A stretch of DNA of 64,000 bases from Mimachlamys varia (GCA_947623455.1 OX392534.1:40243426-40307425), one strand, 5' to 3'; positions 44,287-57,615 are shown, numbered from the stretch's first letter. The notes: generated by a model from the sequence alone, not told the origin. A program made the numbers and translations.

Positions 44287-47200
44287 TGACTTATTGTTGG
44301 CGCACTCAAATGTAAGCATATAACCAGATGTAAACCGACAAGCGCCGTGATGAATTGGCGCACTCAGAAATGTAAACAGACAAGCGTCAAGGTCAATTGG
44401 CGCACTCACAAATGTAAACAGACAAGCGTCGTGATGAATTGGCGCACTCACAAATATAAACAGATAAGCGTCATGATCAATTGGCGCACTCACAATTGTA
44501 AACATACAAGCTTCATGATGAATTGGCGCACTCACACATGTAAACAAACAAGCGTCGTGATGAATTGGCGCACTCACAGATGTAAACAGACAAGCGTCGT
44601 GATGAATTGGCGCATTAACAAATGTAAACAGAAAAGCGTCGTGATGAATTGGCGCATTAACAAATGTAAACAGACAAGCGCCGTGATGAATTGGCGCTCT
44701 CAGAAATGTAGACAGACAAGCGTCATGATGAATTGGCGCCCTCACAAATGTTAACAGACAAGCGTCATGATGAATTGGCGCACTAACAAAGGTAAACAGA
44801 CAAGCGTCGTGATGAAATGACGCACTCACAAATATAAACAGACAAGCGTCATGATGAATTGGCGCACTCACAAATGTTAACAGACAAGCGTCATGATGAA
44901 TTGGAGCACGCACAAATGTAACAGACAAGCGTCATGATGAATTGGCGCACTCACAAATGTAGACAGACAAGCGTCCTGATGAATTGGCGCACTCACAAAT
45001 GTAGACAGACAAGCGGCATGATGAATTGACGCACTCAGAAATGTAAACAGACAAGCGTCATGATCAATTGGCGCACTCACAAATGTAGACAGACAAGCGT
45101 CATGATGAATTGGCGCACTCACAAATGTAGACAGACAAGCGTCATGATCAATTGGCGCACTCACAATTGTAAACATACAAGCTTCATGATGAATTGGCGC
45201 ACTCACAGATGTAAACAGACAAGCGTCGTGATGAATTGGCGCATTAACAAATGTAAACAGAAAAGCGTCGTGATGAACTGGCGCATTAACAAATGTAAAC
45301 AGACAAGCGCCGTGATGAATTGGCGCTCTAAGAAATGTAGACAGACAAGCGTCATGATGAATTGGCGCACTCACAAATGTTAACAGACAAGCGTCATGAT
45401 GAATTGGCGCACTAACAAAGGTAAACAGACAAGCGTCGTGATGAAATGACGCACTCACAAATATAAACAGACAAGCGTCATGATGAATTGGCGCACTCAC
45501 AAATGTAGACAGACAAGCGTCCTGATGAATTGACGCACTCACAAATGTAGACAGACAAGCGGCATGATGAATTGACGCACTCAGAAATGTAAACAGACAA
45601 GCGTCATGATGAATTGGCGCACTCAGAAATGTAGACAGACAAGCGTCATGATGAATTGGCGCACTCACAAATGTAGACAGATAAGCGTCATGATCAATTG
45701 GCGCACTCACAAATGTAGACAGACAAGCGTCATGATGAATTGGCGCACTCACAAATGTAGACACCCAAGCGTCATGATGAATTGGCGTACTCAGAAATGT
45801 AAACAGACAAGCGTCATGATGAATTGTCGCACTCAGAAATGTAAACAGACAAGCGTCATGATGAATTGGCGCACTCACAAATGTAAACAGACAAGCGTCA
45901 TGATGAATTGGCGCACTCACAAATGTAAACAGACAAGCGTCATGATGAATTGGCGCACTCAAAAATGTAAATAGACAAGCGTCATCATGAATTGGCGCAC
46001 TCACAAATGTAGACAGACAAGCATCATGATAAATTTGGGCACTCAGAAATGTAGACAGACAAGCATCATGATAAATTTGGGCACTCAGAAATGTAAAAAG
46101 ACAAGCTTCATGATGAATTGACGCACTCACAAATGTAGACAGACAAGCGTCATGATGAATTGTCGCACTCACAAATGTAAACAGACAAGCGTCATGATGA
46201 ATTGGCGCACTCAGAAATGTAAACAGACAAGCGTCATGATGAATTGGCGCACTCACAAATGTAAATAGACAAGCGTCATCATGAATTGGCGCACTCACAA
46301 ATGTAGACAGACAAGCATCATGATAAATTTGGGCACTCAGAAATGTAAAAAGACAAGCTTCATGATGAATTGACGCACTCACAAATGTAAACAGACAAGC
46401 GTCATGATGAATTGGTGCACTCACAAATGTAAACAGACAAGCGTCATGATGAATTGGCGCACTCAGAAATATAAACAGACAAGCGTCATGATGAATTGGC
46501 GCACGCAGAATGTCGACAAACAAGCGTCATGATGAATTGGCGCACTCAGAAATGTAAACAGACAAGCGTCATGATGAATTGGGGCACTCAGAAATGTAAA
46601 CAGACAAGCGTCATGATTACTTGGCGCACTCACAAATGTAAACAGACAAGCGTCATGATGAATTTGGGCACTCACAAATGTAAACAGACAAGCGTCATGA
46701 TGAATTGGCGCACGCACAAATGTAGACAGACAAGCGCCGTGATGAATTGGCGCATTTACAAATGTAAACAGACAAGCGCCGTGATGAATTGTCGCTCTCA
46801 GAAATGTAAACAGACAAGCGTCATGATGAATTGGCGCTCTCCGAAATGTAAACAGACAAGCGTCATGATGAATTGGCGCACTCACAAATATAAACAGACA
46901 AGCGTCATGATCAATTGGCGCACTCACAAATGTAAATAGACAAGCGTCGTGATGAAATGGCGCACTCACAAATATAAAAAGGCAAGCGTCATGATGAATT
47001 GGCGCACTCACAAATGTAGACAGACAAGCGTCATGATGAATTGGCGCACGCAAAAATGTAACAGACAAGCGTCATGATGAATTGGCGCACTCACAAATGT
47101 AGACAGACAAGCGTCATGATGAATTGGCGCACTCACAAATTTAGACAGACAAGCGGCATGATGAATTGACGCACTCAGAAATGTAAACAGACAAGCGTCA

Positions 47201-49745
47201 TGATGAATTGGCGCACGCACAAATGTAGACAGACAAGCGTCATGATGAATTGGCGCACTCACAAATGTAGACAGACAAGCGTCATGATCAATTGGCGCAC
47301 TCACAATTGTAAACATACAAGCTTCATGATGAATTGGCGCACTCACACATGTAAACAAACAAGCGTCGTGATGAATTGGCGCACTCACAGATGTAAACAG
47401 ACAAGCGTCGTGATGAATTGGCGCATTAACAAATGTAAACAGAAAAGCGTCGTGATGAACTGGCGCATTAACAAATGTAAACAGACAAGCGCCGTGATGA
47501 ATTGGCGCTCTCAGAAATGTAGACAGACAAGCGTCATGATGAATTGGCGCACTCACAAATGTTAACAGACAAGCGTCATGATGAATTGACGCACTAACAA
47601 AGGTAAACAGACAAGCGTCGTGATGAAATGACGCACTCACAAATATAAACAGACAAGCGTCATGATGAATTGGCGCACTCACAAATGTTAACAGACAAGC
47701 GTCATGATGAATTGGAGCACGCACAAATGTAACAGACAAGCGTCATGATGAATTGGCGCACTCACAAATGTAGACAGACAAGCGTCCTGATGAATTGGCG
47801 CACTCACAAATGTAGACAGACAAGCGGCATGATGAATTGACGCACTCAGAAATGTAAACAGACAAGCGTCATGATGAATTGGCGCACTCACAAATGTAGA
47901 CAGACAAGCGTCATGATGAATTGGCGCACTCACAAATGTAGACAGACAAGCGTCATGATCAATTGGCGCACTCACAAATGTAGACAGACACGCGTCATGA
48001 TGAATTGGCGCACTCACAAATGTAGACACCCAAGCGTCATGATGAATTGGCGTACTCAGAAATGTAAACAGACAAGCGTCATGATGAATTGTCGCACTCA
48101 GAAATGTAAACAGACAAGCGTCATGATGAATTGGCGCACTCACAAATGTAAACAGACAAGCGTCATGATGAATTGGCGCACTCACAAATGTAAACAGACA
48201 AGCGTCATGATGAATTGGCGCACTCACAAATGTAAACAGACAAGCGTCATGATGAATTGGCGCACTCACAAATGTAAATAGACAAGCGTCATCATGAATT
48301 GGCGCACTCACAAATGTAGACAGACAAGCATCATGATAAATTTGGGCACTCAGAAATGTAGACAGACAAGCATCATGATAAATTTGGGCACTCAGAAATG
48401 TAAAAAGACAAGCTTCATGATGAATTGACGCACTCACAAATGTAGACAGACAAGCGTCATGATGAATTGGCGCACTCACAAATGTAAACAGACAAGCGTC
48501 ATGATGAATTGGCGCACTCACAAATGTAAACAGACAAGCGTCATGATGAATTGGCGCACTCACAAATGTAAATAGACAAGCGTCATCATGATTTGGCGCA
48601 CTCACAAATGTAGACAGACAAGCATCATGATAAATTTGGGCACTCAGAAATGTAAAAAGACAAGCTTCATGATGAATTGACGCACTCACAAATGTAAACA
48701 GACAAGCGTCATGATGAATTGGTGCACTCACAAATGTAAACAGACAAGCGTCATGATGAATTGGCGCACTCAGAAATGTAAACAGACAAGCGTCATGATG
48801 AATTGGCGCACGCAGAATGTCGACAAACAAGCGTCATGATGAATTGGCGCACTCAGAAATGTAAACAGACAAGCGTCATGGTGAATTGGGGCACTCAGAA
48901 ATGTAAACAGACAAGCGTCATGATTACTTGGCACACTCACAAATGTAAACAGACAAGCGTCATGATGAATTTGGGCACTCACAAATGTAAACAGACAAGC
49001 GTCATGATGAATTGGCGCACGCACAAATGTAGACAGACAAGCGCCGTGATGAATTGGCGCATTTACAAATGTAAACAGACAAGCGCCGTGATGAATTGTC
49101 GCTCTCAGAAATGTAAACAGACAAGCGTCATGATGAATTGGCGCTCTCCGAAATGTAAACAGACAAGCGTCATGATGAATTGGCGCACTCACAAATATAA
49201 ACAGACAAGCGTCATGATCAATTGGCGCACTCACAAATGTAAATAGACAAGCGTCGTGATGAAATGGCGCACTCACAAATATAAAAAGGCAAGCGTCATG
49301 ATGAATTGGCGCACTCACAAATGTAGACAGACAAGCGTCATGATGAATTGGCGCACGCAAAAATGTAGACAGACAAGCGTCATGATGAATTGGCGCACTC
49401 AGAAATGTAAACAGACAAGCGTCATGATGAATTGGCGCTCTCAGAAATGTAAACAGACAAGCGTCATGATGAATTGGCGCACTCAGAAATTTAGACAGAC
49501 AAGCGGCATGATGAATTGGCGCACTCAGAAATGTAAACAGACAAGCGGCATGATGAATTGGCGCACTCAGAAATGTAAACAGACAAGCGTCATGATGAAT
49601 TGGCGCTCTCAGAAATGTAAACAGACAAGCGTCATGATGAATTGGCGCACTCACAAATGTTAACAGACAAGCGTCATAATGAATTGGAACTCTCAGAAAT
49701 GTAGACAGACTAGCGTCATGATTAATTGGCGCACTCTCAGAAATG
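44287..49745. repeat. 42-bp minisatellite, ~130 units, higher-order structure
   Basis: The consensus unit is GATGAATTGGCGCACTCACA, then AATGTAAACAGACAAGCGTC and AT. Variants (GTAGACAG, AATATAAAC, GCCGTGATG, ATAAATTTGGGC) recur in the same order in two long blocks. Rare markers repeat at constant offsets: CGCAGAATGTCGACAAACAA near 46,504 and 48,812, and GCACGCAAAAATGTA near 47,045 and 49,350, both about 2.3 kb apart. This shows block duplication. Open frames of 100-550 codons on both strands come from the 42-bp period and lack any gene signals. Confidence 0.95.
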
Positions 49746-51630
49746 TGGACAGCAAAATACAGAAACTATTGTTAGCCCGATCATTATTTAGCTTAAAACT
49801 TTCATCACAAAAATCGCCAAATTAAGATTACTTTCAAAATTATGGAGGTTAACAGTATATCAATTATTGCAACAGTTACCCTTGTAGAGAAGATAACATA
49901 CTTGATAATACTATTAAAGAATCTATTAAAATCGCCCTGTGTCTATAATAAATATCTGAATCATCTCCATACTATTTTTTATCCAAATTTAAGACACATA
50001 CATCTTTGAAACCCATCCATAAAAGTTCCGTATAGAGGGGGATAGTATCACTCTCCGCTGACAGAGAATCGAGAAGGGTTTGTCTTTGGTTATAGTATAA
50101 AGAGGACAATACAGAAAAAATGTCACAGTCGTCAGGAGTGGAACGACATATTTATGCAGGAAAGACTATTCTTTAGATGTGAATTAAATATATCTGAATT
50201 CAAATTAAAACAATAATAATTACCGACACGGCGTTAATTCAAATTACCGACACGGTGTGCTTACCTGGTATATAGTCTCCCACTGTTATGATATATCGGT
50301 ACCGTTCGGACAATCGATGATAGCATTATCGACATGCAATACCCGTTTGTTGCTTTAAATGTTAGCAATATCAATGGTTGCTACCTTTGGTTTCTTTCTA
50401 TACTTTCTATATAATGGGGGTTATTATAACTTGGCTTACCTTATGTTCGCAATAAAGTGTATCGAATAGCTAACATTTCAGTTCTTGACACTTGGCCCCC
50501 ACAAATGGTTGAAATATGTTCGGTTCATAGTTTCTCATTTACGCAGATCTGCCCCTAGGCTGAGTGATAATAATATTGGCTCGTTATAAATATGCTAAAA
50601 CCTCATTGTTTTGTTTATAGTTTTCTTTTTATTTATTTTATTTATTCATTTATTTATTGGGTTTTTTTTTTTGTTTAAGACAATTTGATTCGACTGTAAT
50701 AGTTTTTTCTTATTTTATGACACTTGAGTGTCGATCGTTTTCAATTATTACAATATAACAAATAGTTACAAGTATGTATAAACATAGTTTGTAATAACAG
50801 AAACGCATGAATGACAAACCTCCATTGACCTTGAATGAACATGAGAACGAACGTGGCCTGACCGGAAAAAACATCAAGTGACAGTCCTCCGACGGAAGTG
50901 GAAGCCTGTAGTGGCCGGGATTATAAACCACTTAACGAGCGCATTAAATTACATAATTAACTGATATATTGTGGATTTTTACATAAAAAGTATATGAATA
51001 TGAAGTGTTTCCGACCCTTCACAAGCTATACAATATCATAACTTTAATCAGTAAGTGTTTTGTCTGCTGAACTATTTACCGACAATGATAACACAGATAC
51101 GTCTATTCTGAAGTACTCAGAAAGAAAGTGGCTGAAAAGAAAAACTTTTTTGCAAAGATACATGTGCATCGTTAATGTAAGACAAAATAAGTTTTATTCA
51201 AAAATTTATCAGTTGTATTTTACTACTAGTTATTGTTTTTCCTAGATATTTTAATATCTGTATACCATTCAATGACAGGAGCTAGTCAACGTGAATATAT
51301 ACACGCGGTTCATCACAAATTAGATGTAAATTGCTTTTTAGGGAGTTGAATGAGATAAGCAAAACAATTTAGTTGTTTTAAAACGACCACTTGGATACAT
51401 TATCACCCCATGATGGGAGGGCTTTATTCAATGAAAGCCACGCACGCAGTCAGCGTGGTATGGGTTAACAGAAGTAGCAAATCAACCATAAGTGTAGCAG
51501 GCGTTTTCATCTGAACGTTTCCTACGAAAAAACTTGTATTGTAACACAACGTGGACTAGTTGTAGATGGGCCGTTAGGACATGTGTCCACAGTTATTGCC
51601 TGCTCGTACATTGTCCTATGATGGCACCGT
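49746..51630. other. Non-coding stretch with candidate microexon
   Basis: AT-rich. The only gene-like signal is the 18-nt candidate exon at 50,265-50,282. TTTA/TTTATT low-complexity sequence lies at 50,620-50,680. Confidence 0.35.
50265..50282 (-). CDS. Candidate 18-nt microexon
   Basis: On the minus strand CATAACAG precedes TGGGAGACTATATACCAG, followed by donor GTAAGC. At 18 nt it keeps phase, so it could be included between the 54.7-kb first exon and the 36-nt exon, adding VGDYIP. The acceptor lacks a good pyrimidine tract, so this is speculative. Confidence 0.25.
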
Positions 51631-51633
51631 TCC

Positions 51634-51815
51634 TGGCCCCGGTTTCATCAACGTTCCTTAAATTAAGGAAATTCCTTAACTTAAAATTCTCCAGTGAAAA
51701 GCTTTACGGAATTTAAGGGAAATTCCTTAACTAAGGATTTTCCCCTTAAATTCTGTAATGCTTTCCTATGGAGATTATTAAGTTAAGGAATTTCCTGTAA
51801 GGTAATATATACTGT
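51634..51815. repeat. Fold-back sequence rich in TTCCTTAA/TTAAGGAA
   Basis: Several copies of TTCCTTAA and its complement TTAAGGAA alternate (AACGTTCCTTAAATTAAGGA, AAATTCCTTAACTTAAAA, GGGAAATTCCTTAACTAAGG, TTAAGTTAAGGAATTTCC). They can fold in several ways. It starts with CCCCGGTTTCATCAACG. It is probably a short non-autonomous repeat. Confidence 0.6.
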
Positions 51816-53040
51816 AACATGGACTACTAATTTGGAGTAAGTTCCTTATTTGAAACTGTAGTGAAATATCACGGGCTTTTCTAAAACAGAAGCCGTTTGT
51901 ACTTTTGATACCCGCCAAAAGGAACAGTAACAAAGCTGACCTTCACTACCTATTCAATTCAATTCAAATCAATTATTAACGTTTGGCCTTAGAGCCCATC
52001 AGTACATACATGATATCCATCACATAGTATACAACAGAAGTCAAGCATTAGATAGTGGAAAACAGAGTATATAAACCTCTTAAATACTGCTATTATTGAT
52101 CAAAAATTCTTTGACGAATAAGTGGTAAAATTAAATTGACATTTGATGATGATTGGCTCAACCATACATCACCAAAACCCAATGCAGACATTTCATCTTT
52201 TACATAGTTACCCAGTTGAAACAGTTCCTATCATGCGCCATCATCAAAAGGAATGTATATACAAACAAATATATAACTTAACGGCTATAGACACCTGGAC
52301 GCACAATTTGACACCCTTTATCTATGTACCAGTGGGAACTCAGCGAGCTCAGGGAATGCTGGCGGCTTGACAGCTCCTTACCCCCTGGCCTGACATACCG
52401 CCTACTTACACTGGTAGATTATGTGACTTTCATCAGACTTTTTTTCTTACAAATCAATTAACATTCTCATAATAAAGGATACACCACAAATACCCGACCA
52501 CATGTTATACAATGAAACGAACTTAAACAGGGAACGGATCGACAAGAGTCCTATCGCTAAGATTTCATTATTTAACCACATCGTATAAAACCGTATATTC
52601 CTTCTTCTCACTTTGATATGTAAGAATGTAAAAATTTTATCGGCAAAATATACTTGCTACCCATGCAAATAAGATGTTTTTTTTCTGCAGAAACATTTTC
52701 ATCAATTGTAAAAATGTAGAAAATATGTCGGCAAAGCAAATGTGTGTTCTATTCATAGAATTGTGCAGGAGACACACACGAGAATACCTCCTATTACACT
52801 TTACAATAGGACACTGCTTCGTCCTTACAGGATTGTCAGTGATTCTAAGCAAGGACATACAACCTAAAGCTAAGGAGGCAACAAAACTGACCGACAGAAA
52901 TGTCCTAATCAAGAAAGCCAGCTGTACCTGCCCAATTATTCAGTAACTTACATTGAATAAGAATGTACATGTACATGTGTATATGCTGAACCATGCCAAA
53001 ATTTGAATGAACTAAAGCGACGCATGCAGGTTACGGCGGT
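51816..53040. other. Non-coding stretch
   Basis: The frames around 52.6-52.9 kb on both strands have no domain pattern. A repeat-like block (ATTAACGTTTGGCCTTAGAG) lies near 51,975. Nothing else supportable. Confidence 0.35.
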
Positions 53041-54262
53041 TTTCTTTATTTTGTTTAATGTCCTATTAACAGCCAGGGTTTTGGAGGTTGAGGAAAGCCG
53101 GACACTGCGGCCCAGAGGTAGAGGGCTAGTGGTAGAATGTTGGACACGTCAACCACTCGGCCACCGCGGCCCATAGGTAGAGGGCTAGTGGTAGAATGTC
53201 GGGACCCGTCAACCACTCGGCCACTGCGGCCCAGAGGTAGAAGGCTAGTGGTAGAATGTCGGAACACGTCAACCACTCGGCCACTGCCCAGAGGTAGAAG
53301 GCTAGTGGTAGAATGTCGGAACACGTCAACCACTCGGCCACTGCGGCCCAGAGGTAGAAGGCTAGTGGTATAATGTTGGGACACGTCAACCACTCGGCCA
53401 CCGCGGCCCAGGGGTAGAGGGCAAGTGGTAGAATGTCGGGACACGTCAACCTCACGGCCACTGCGGCCCAGAGGTAGAAGGCTAGTGGTAGAATGTTGGG
53501 ACACGTCAACCACTCGGCCACCGCGGCCCAGGGGTAGAGGGCAAGTGGTAGAATGTTGGGACACGTCAACCACTCGGCCACCGCGGCCCATAGGTAGAGG
53601 GCTAGTGGTAGAATGTCGGAACACGTCAACCACTCGGCCACTGCCCAGAGGTAGAAGGCTAGTGGTAGAATGTCGGGACACGTCAACCTCACGGCCACTG
53701 CGGCCCAGAGGTAGAAGGCTAGTGGTATAATGTTGGGACACGTCAACCACTCGGCCACCGCGGCCCAGGGGTAGAGGGCAAGTGGTAGAATGTTGGGACA
53801 CGTCAACCACTCGGCCACCGCGGCCCATAGGTAGAGGGCTAGTGGTAGAATGTCGGGACACGTCAACCACTCGGCCACTGCGGCCCAGAGGTAGAAGGCT
53901 AGTGGTAGAATGTCGGAACACGTCAACCACTCGGCCACTGCGGCCCAGAGGTAGAAGGCTAGTGGTATAATGTTGGGACACGTCAACCACTCGGCCACCG
54001 CGGCCCAGGGGTAGAGGGCAAGTGGTAGAATGTCGGGACACGTCAACCTCACGGCCACTGCGGCCCAGAGGTAGAAGGCTAGTGGTAGAATGTCGGAACA
54101 CGTCAACCACTCGGCCACTGCCCAGAGGTAGAAGGCTAGTGGTAGAATGTCGGAACACGTCAACCACTCGGCCACTGCGGCCCAGAGGTAGAAGGCTAGT
54201 GGTAGAATGTCGGGACACGTTAACCACTCGGCCACTGCGGCCCAGAGGTAAAAGGCTAGGCT
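53041..54262 (+). repeat. 60-bp minisatellite, about 19 units
   Basis: After a lead-in containing TTTAATGTCCTATTAACAGC, units read CGTCAACCACTCGGCCACTG, CGGCCCAGAGGTAGAAGGCT, AGTGGTAGAATGTCGGGACA. Some units lack three bases (ACTGCCCAG), and variants with CCGCGGCCCATAGG or CTCACGGCC alternate in order. It is much more GC-rich than its surroundings. GGCTAGTGGTAGAATG resembles a tRNA A box, hinting at origin from a tRNA-related SINE head. Frames on both strands are artefacts of the 60-bp period. Confidence 0.9.
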
Positions 54263-54661
54263 CCTACGAATTCAAAGTACAGTACAAAAGACACGCGCGA
54301 ACATAGCACCTACCATTTGCTGTAGAAAGATTTCAAATGTTTAAAAGCTGCTGATATGTAATTATTGAACAATGGTACACACACTGTACTAATAATATCC
54401 GTGTGTATATAAGAACTCAAGAGCAAAAAAGACGGTTATAGATACGTCATACACTTCTTGATATGTACGACGATACAATATCAATAAGATATTAACCAAG
54501 AAGAGCGAATGCTTGCCTATTAAGTTTTCATACCTTCCTCGTGTCACGCTTGTTCACTTACAACTTCAAATATTTTTTTTCGGTTAGCCAAGCATACTAT
54601 CTAAAAAAACAAATCAGCATCATTCTAAAAAGTATAAGATGAAAAATTAATAGTATCTTAC

Positions 54662-54677
54662 CTTTCAAACCACGCAT
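54662..54677 (-). CDS. Candidate distal first coding exon
   Basis: ATG CGT GGT TTG AAA G followed by donor GTAAGA. It gives MRGLK plus one base, the phase required by the 36-nt exon at 39.2 kb. It would leave a ~15-kb first intron holding both minisatellites and the Penelope-like RT. The sequence upstream on the minus strand is relatively GC-richer (54,680-54,800), as promoters often are, but I see no TATA box I would defend. Confidence 0.35.
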
Positions 54678-54879
54678 CGTGAAATCAGTCAGCAGTCAGG
54701 CTGTGAATGGGTTGTATACAGCGCGATGCGTACGACCCCTGTTACGGCGTGTGTACTGCTGGATTTCTGTAAATCCCCAGCGTCACCTTGTACCACGTGT
54801 CCGTAAGGCGCACACCCTACAGACGAGTAACGCGTATGAATGGATATATTTCAGCTATTTAGTATACTGAACGAGATAT

Positions 54880-55795
54880 GAATTACTAGTTATTTCTAAT
54901 ATTTAAATGTTTCTGGTTTCTAAAGTTTGGACAATCGCCGAGAATTTTAAAACTAAAACCTTAGATAATCTATTATTATAACAGATATCCCATTTGTTAC
55001 AAAAGAGGATTGCCAGTCAAACATTTGATAACACATAGTATTGATCTTCAACTAGTTTAGGATAGTTCAGTAGAGTATTTTTTTTAAATATTAAACTTGC
55101 AATACTAAAAATAGGTTATAGTTTACGAAGAAAATCAATTTAACTTAGATATGTAAATATGTGGAAACTAGAACATTCGTTATTATTGTTTATGTACATC
55201 AGTGTACACATGCTACAGTTTCGATGATGACTATGTAAGACTGTATAAGATTTTAAAGCTTGTGTTACGCAAAGAATAAAGAAACCAAGCAATAAAATCA
55301 AAATGTGTATCAAAATTGAAAATAATAGTAGTTGTAATTTTGTTACTCCCAATCGTCCCTGACAACTTATAAAACATTGTATAAATCACATTGAAACATT
55401 GTATTAACTATGTAATATACATTACAATATTATGTTTCGTAGTATATAATTTATGAGTCAGAGAGAGAATATATTGTATCGTTCGTATTGTAAACATTGT
55501 ACAGTGTATTATATACAATGTATATAAATCGTCAGTTCATTACAGGAAGTTATCTGTCAATGTCATCCTATAATTTCCAGTTATAACCTAAACAACTGGC
55601 GCGAAGGTGTAGGTCTCGATGTAATAGGGACCGAACACAAGCATACATCTCCCTACGGTAGATAAATAAAATACTCTCGATATGATAACACATCACCAAG
55701 AGTATGATAGAATCATCAAAAACAAGCGTTTAAGGCCATGTATTAAAATAGTCAAAACATTATAAAAACATGTTGTAAGTTTAAGTTTTTAGTTC
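54880..55795. other. AT-rich non-coding stretch
   Basis: No gene seen. Short repeated ACATTGTAT words occur around 55,375-55,530. Confidence 0.35.
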
Positions 55796-55797
55796 TA

Positions 55798-55945
55798 TTT
55801 TACTCTTCTGGAAGACCTGGTCTTTTTCTGTTGTACTTTTACAAATGTATCCATGTAAATCTTTCCCTGGTATTTTGCCTCTAGTTTAATCGATGTTGAG
55901 TTCGGATTACGGTTTTATTAATGTTTCCTTATTCTCTCATTTTTG
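55798..55945 (+). repeat. Penelope-like element tail, distal half
   Basis: It begins TTTTACTCTTCTGGAAGACC and continues through TTGTACTTTTACAAATGTAT, GTAAATCTTTCCCTGG, GTTTAATCGATGTTGAGTTC to the end. It is truncated at a different point from the other copies. Confidence 0.75.
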
Positions 55946-57124
55946 TTTACCTCTAAAAGTCTTATAAAGGATTTTTATGTTTCTTGAATTACAAGATGCA
56001 TACTGATCTTACATGTTACACATCGTAATCACAATAGCTACAGCTAGGTTATTAGTACGGCTTGTATCATTTCCTCGGTGAACAGAATACAAAACAATTC
56101 ATGACTTTGGGCATTCAGCCAACTTTGAAGTGTCCACTGTCAGTGGGTGTTTAACTGCTTTCTGTTTGATGGTCGTAATAACAAGGTCATGAACTCTTAA
56201 ATGTGTATAGCTATATGATTCTAAACACCTCAGATAATATATATCATGCTATGGTAATACTATCACTTAAAACAATTGTGAACAATGTTCAATAATCTGC
56301 TATTTCAATATCAGTATTTTTTTTTTTTAATTTTCCAAACAATAACGTAATTGACGTGGAAGTCTGCCATTTTCTAAAAAAAATCAACCTTATGAGCTTT
56401 ATGACTTTAGTGTGAATACAACACTACACTTAGATATTGGCTTTGCTTTATAAAGAAGCGTATTTGTTATCTAGTACAGGGCTACAAAAGAATGGTCTAC
56501 GCCAAACAAATAAGTTCGTTAAGATTATGTTTAGATGGTTTTATTCAATATTGTAAATGCCTAAGTTATTCTATTGGGTCAAAGCCAAGTTATACTTCTC
56601 ACAAAGATCTTTTGCTCATTCCTAAAATACTTAAGTTATAACCAGATGTATTTTGTTAAATTATATTCATTTCTTATTATGCCTTAATAAATATGATATA
56701 AAGTCTACTCATTTCAAATGATTTTTCTGTGTGCTTCTTGTATGAAATATTTAACTATTTAAACTGATAATTTGTAAACAACCCACAAGTAAACAATGCA
56801 AAATGTTGTATAGATAAAAGGAGCAGGGGAGGCGGCATAAATTTTAGGTTGTATTATAATTATGAATGAAACAAGTATCATTCCCGAACCTTTCACAATA
56901 ATAAATGTAGCAGCGACACCCGTTGTGGGTGTTTAAATAGTGTATTAAATTACCCATATGATTGAAAATTTCCGCTCCACGACAAAGCATTGTATGGCCT
57001 TTATTAACTGGACAATTTCAGTAAAATCTGTACGGTAAAACACGGCATGGTTAGCTTGGCGCTAGACAAATCCCCTAAAAGAAGTGGTAATTAAGCATTA
57101 ACTTCCTTGTAACCTAGATAAACA

Positions 57125-57190
57125 TAGCGGATGTTATTTATAAAGCAGAACAGCTGGTCTTTTTCACTCGATGTCTTTTTCCACTTTATT
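57125..57190 (+). repeat. Possible decayed Penelope-like tail piece
   Basis: AGCGGATGTTATTTATAAAG, CAGAACAGCTGGTCTTTTTC resembles the middle of the tail (GCGGGTGTCGTCGATGAAGC ... CACCTGGTCTTATTC) with several changes and a deletion. Confidence 0.35.
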
Positions 57191-57431
57191 TTTGTGAAGA
57201 GTATTTTTTTACTCGGTTTCTTATAGTTGGCGTGTCCCAATCAGGATTGGACCTTATTTTGACTGCGTATACGCGAGTATGCCCGCAGTTGGCAACGAAC
57301 ATTTTCACTATGGAGCGCTTACATATATATATATTATTTCTTTGTTGGATCCGAAGGCAGACGTTTTAGGAGATAATCATTAGAATGCTTATTTATTGTG
57401 ATTGAAAATGGTGTCTCAATCCTAATTTTAA

Positions 57432-57615
57432 GAACGTGACGTTTATTTGTGTGACTTAGATTTACATTTTTGGTGTCGTCGATAAAACAGAAGAAGCTTA
57501 ATTACCTTCGCAGAACACCTGGTCTTATTTTCTTGTACTTTTACTACATCATTTGTTCATGCTTTGGCCTTAGTTTAATAAATTCTGAATTCGGATTTGT
57601 TTTGTTAGAAATCTC
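57432..57615 (+). repeat. Penelope-like element tail, diverged
   Basis: It shows GTGACTTAGATTTACATTTT, GGTGTCGTCGATAAAACAGA, AGAACACCTGGTCTTATTTT, and TTAGTTTAATAAATTCTGAA. The order is unchanged and divergence is higher. A short open frame through it is not a gene. Confidence 0.75.

Noticed and set aside
44197..49663. Many long open frames on both strands (up to ~548 codons, SAPIHHDACLFTFV-type repeats).
   Set aside because: They follow from a 42-bp minisatellite period. Several frames are open at once on both strands, and there are no splice or start signals.
44287..54262. CRISPR-like regular arrays.
   Set aside because: The arrays have no unique spacers between repeats, and the context is an animal genome.
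53055..54306. Frames of up to 390 codons on both strands.
   Set aside because: A 60-bp tandem repeat keeps all frames open; nothing protein-like beyond the repeat.
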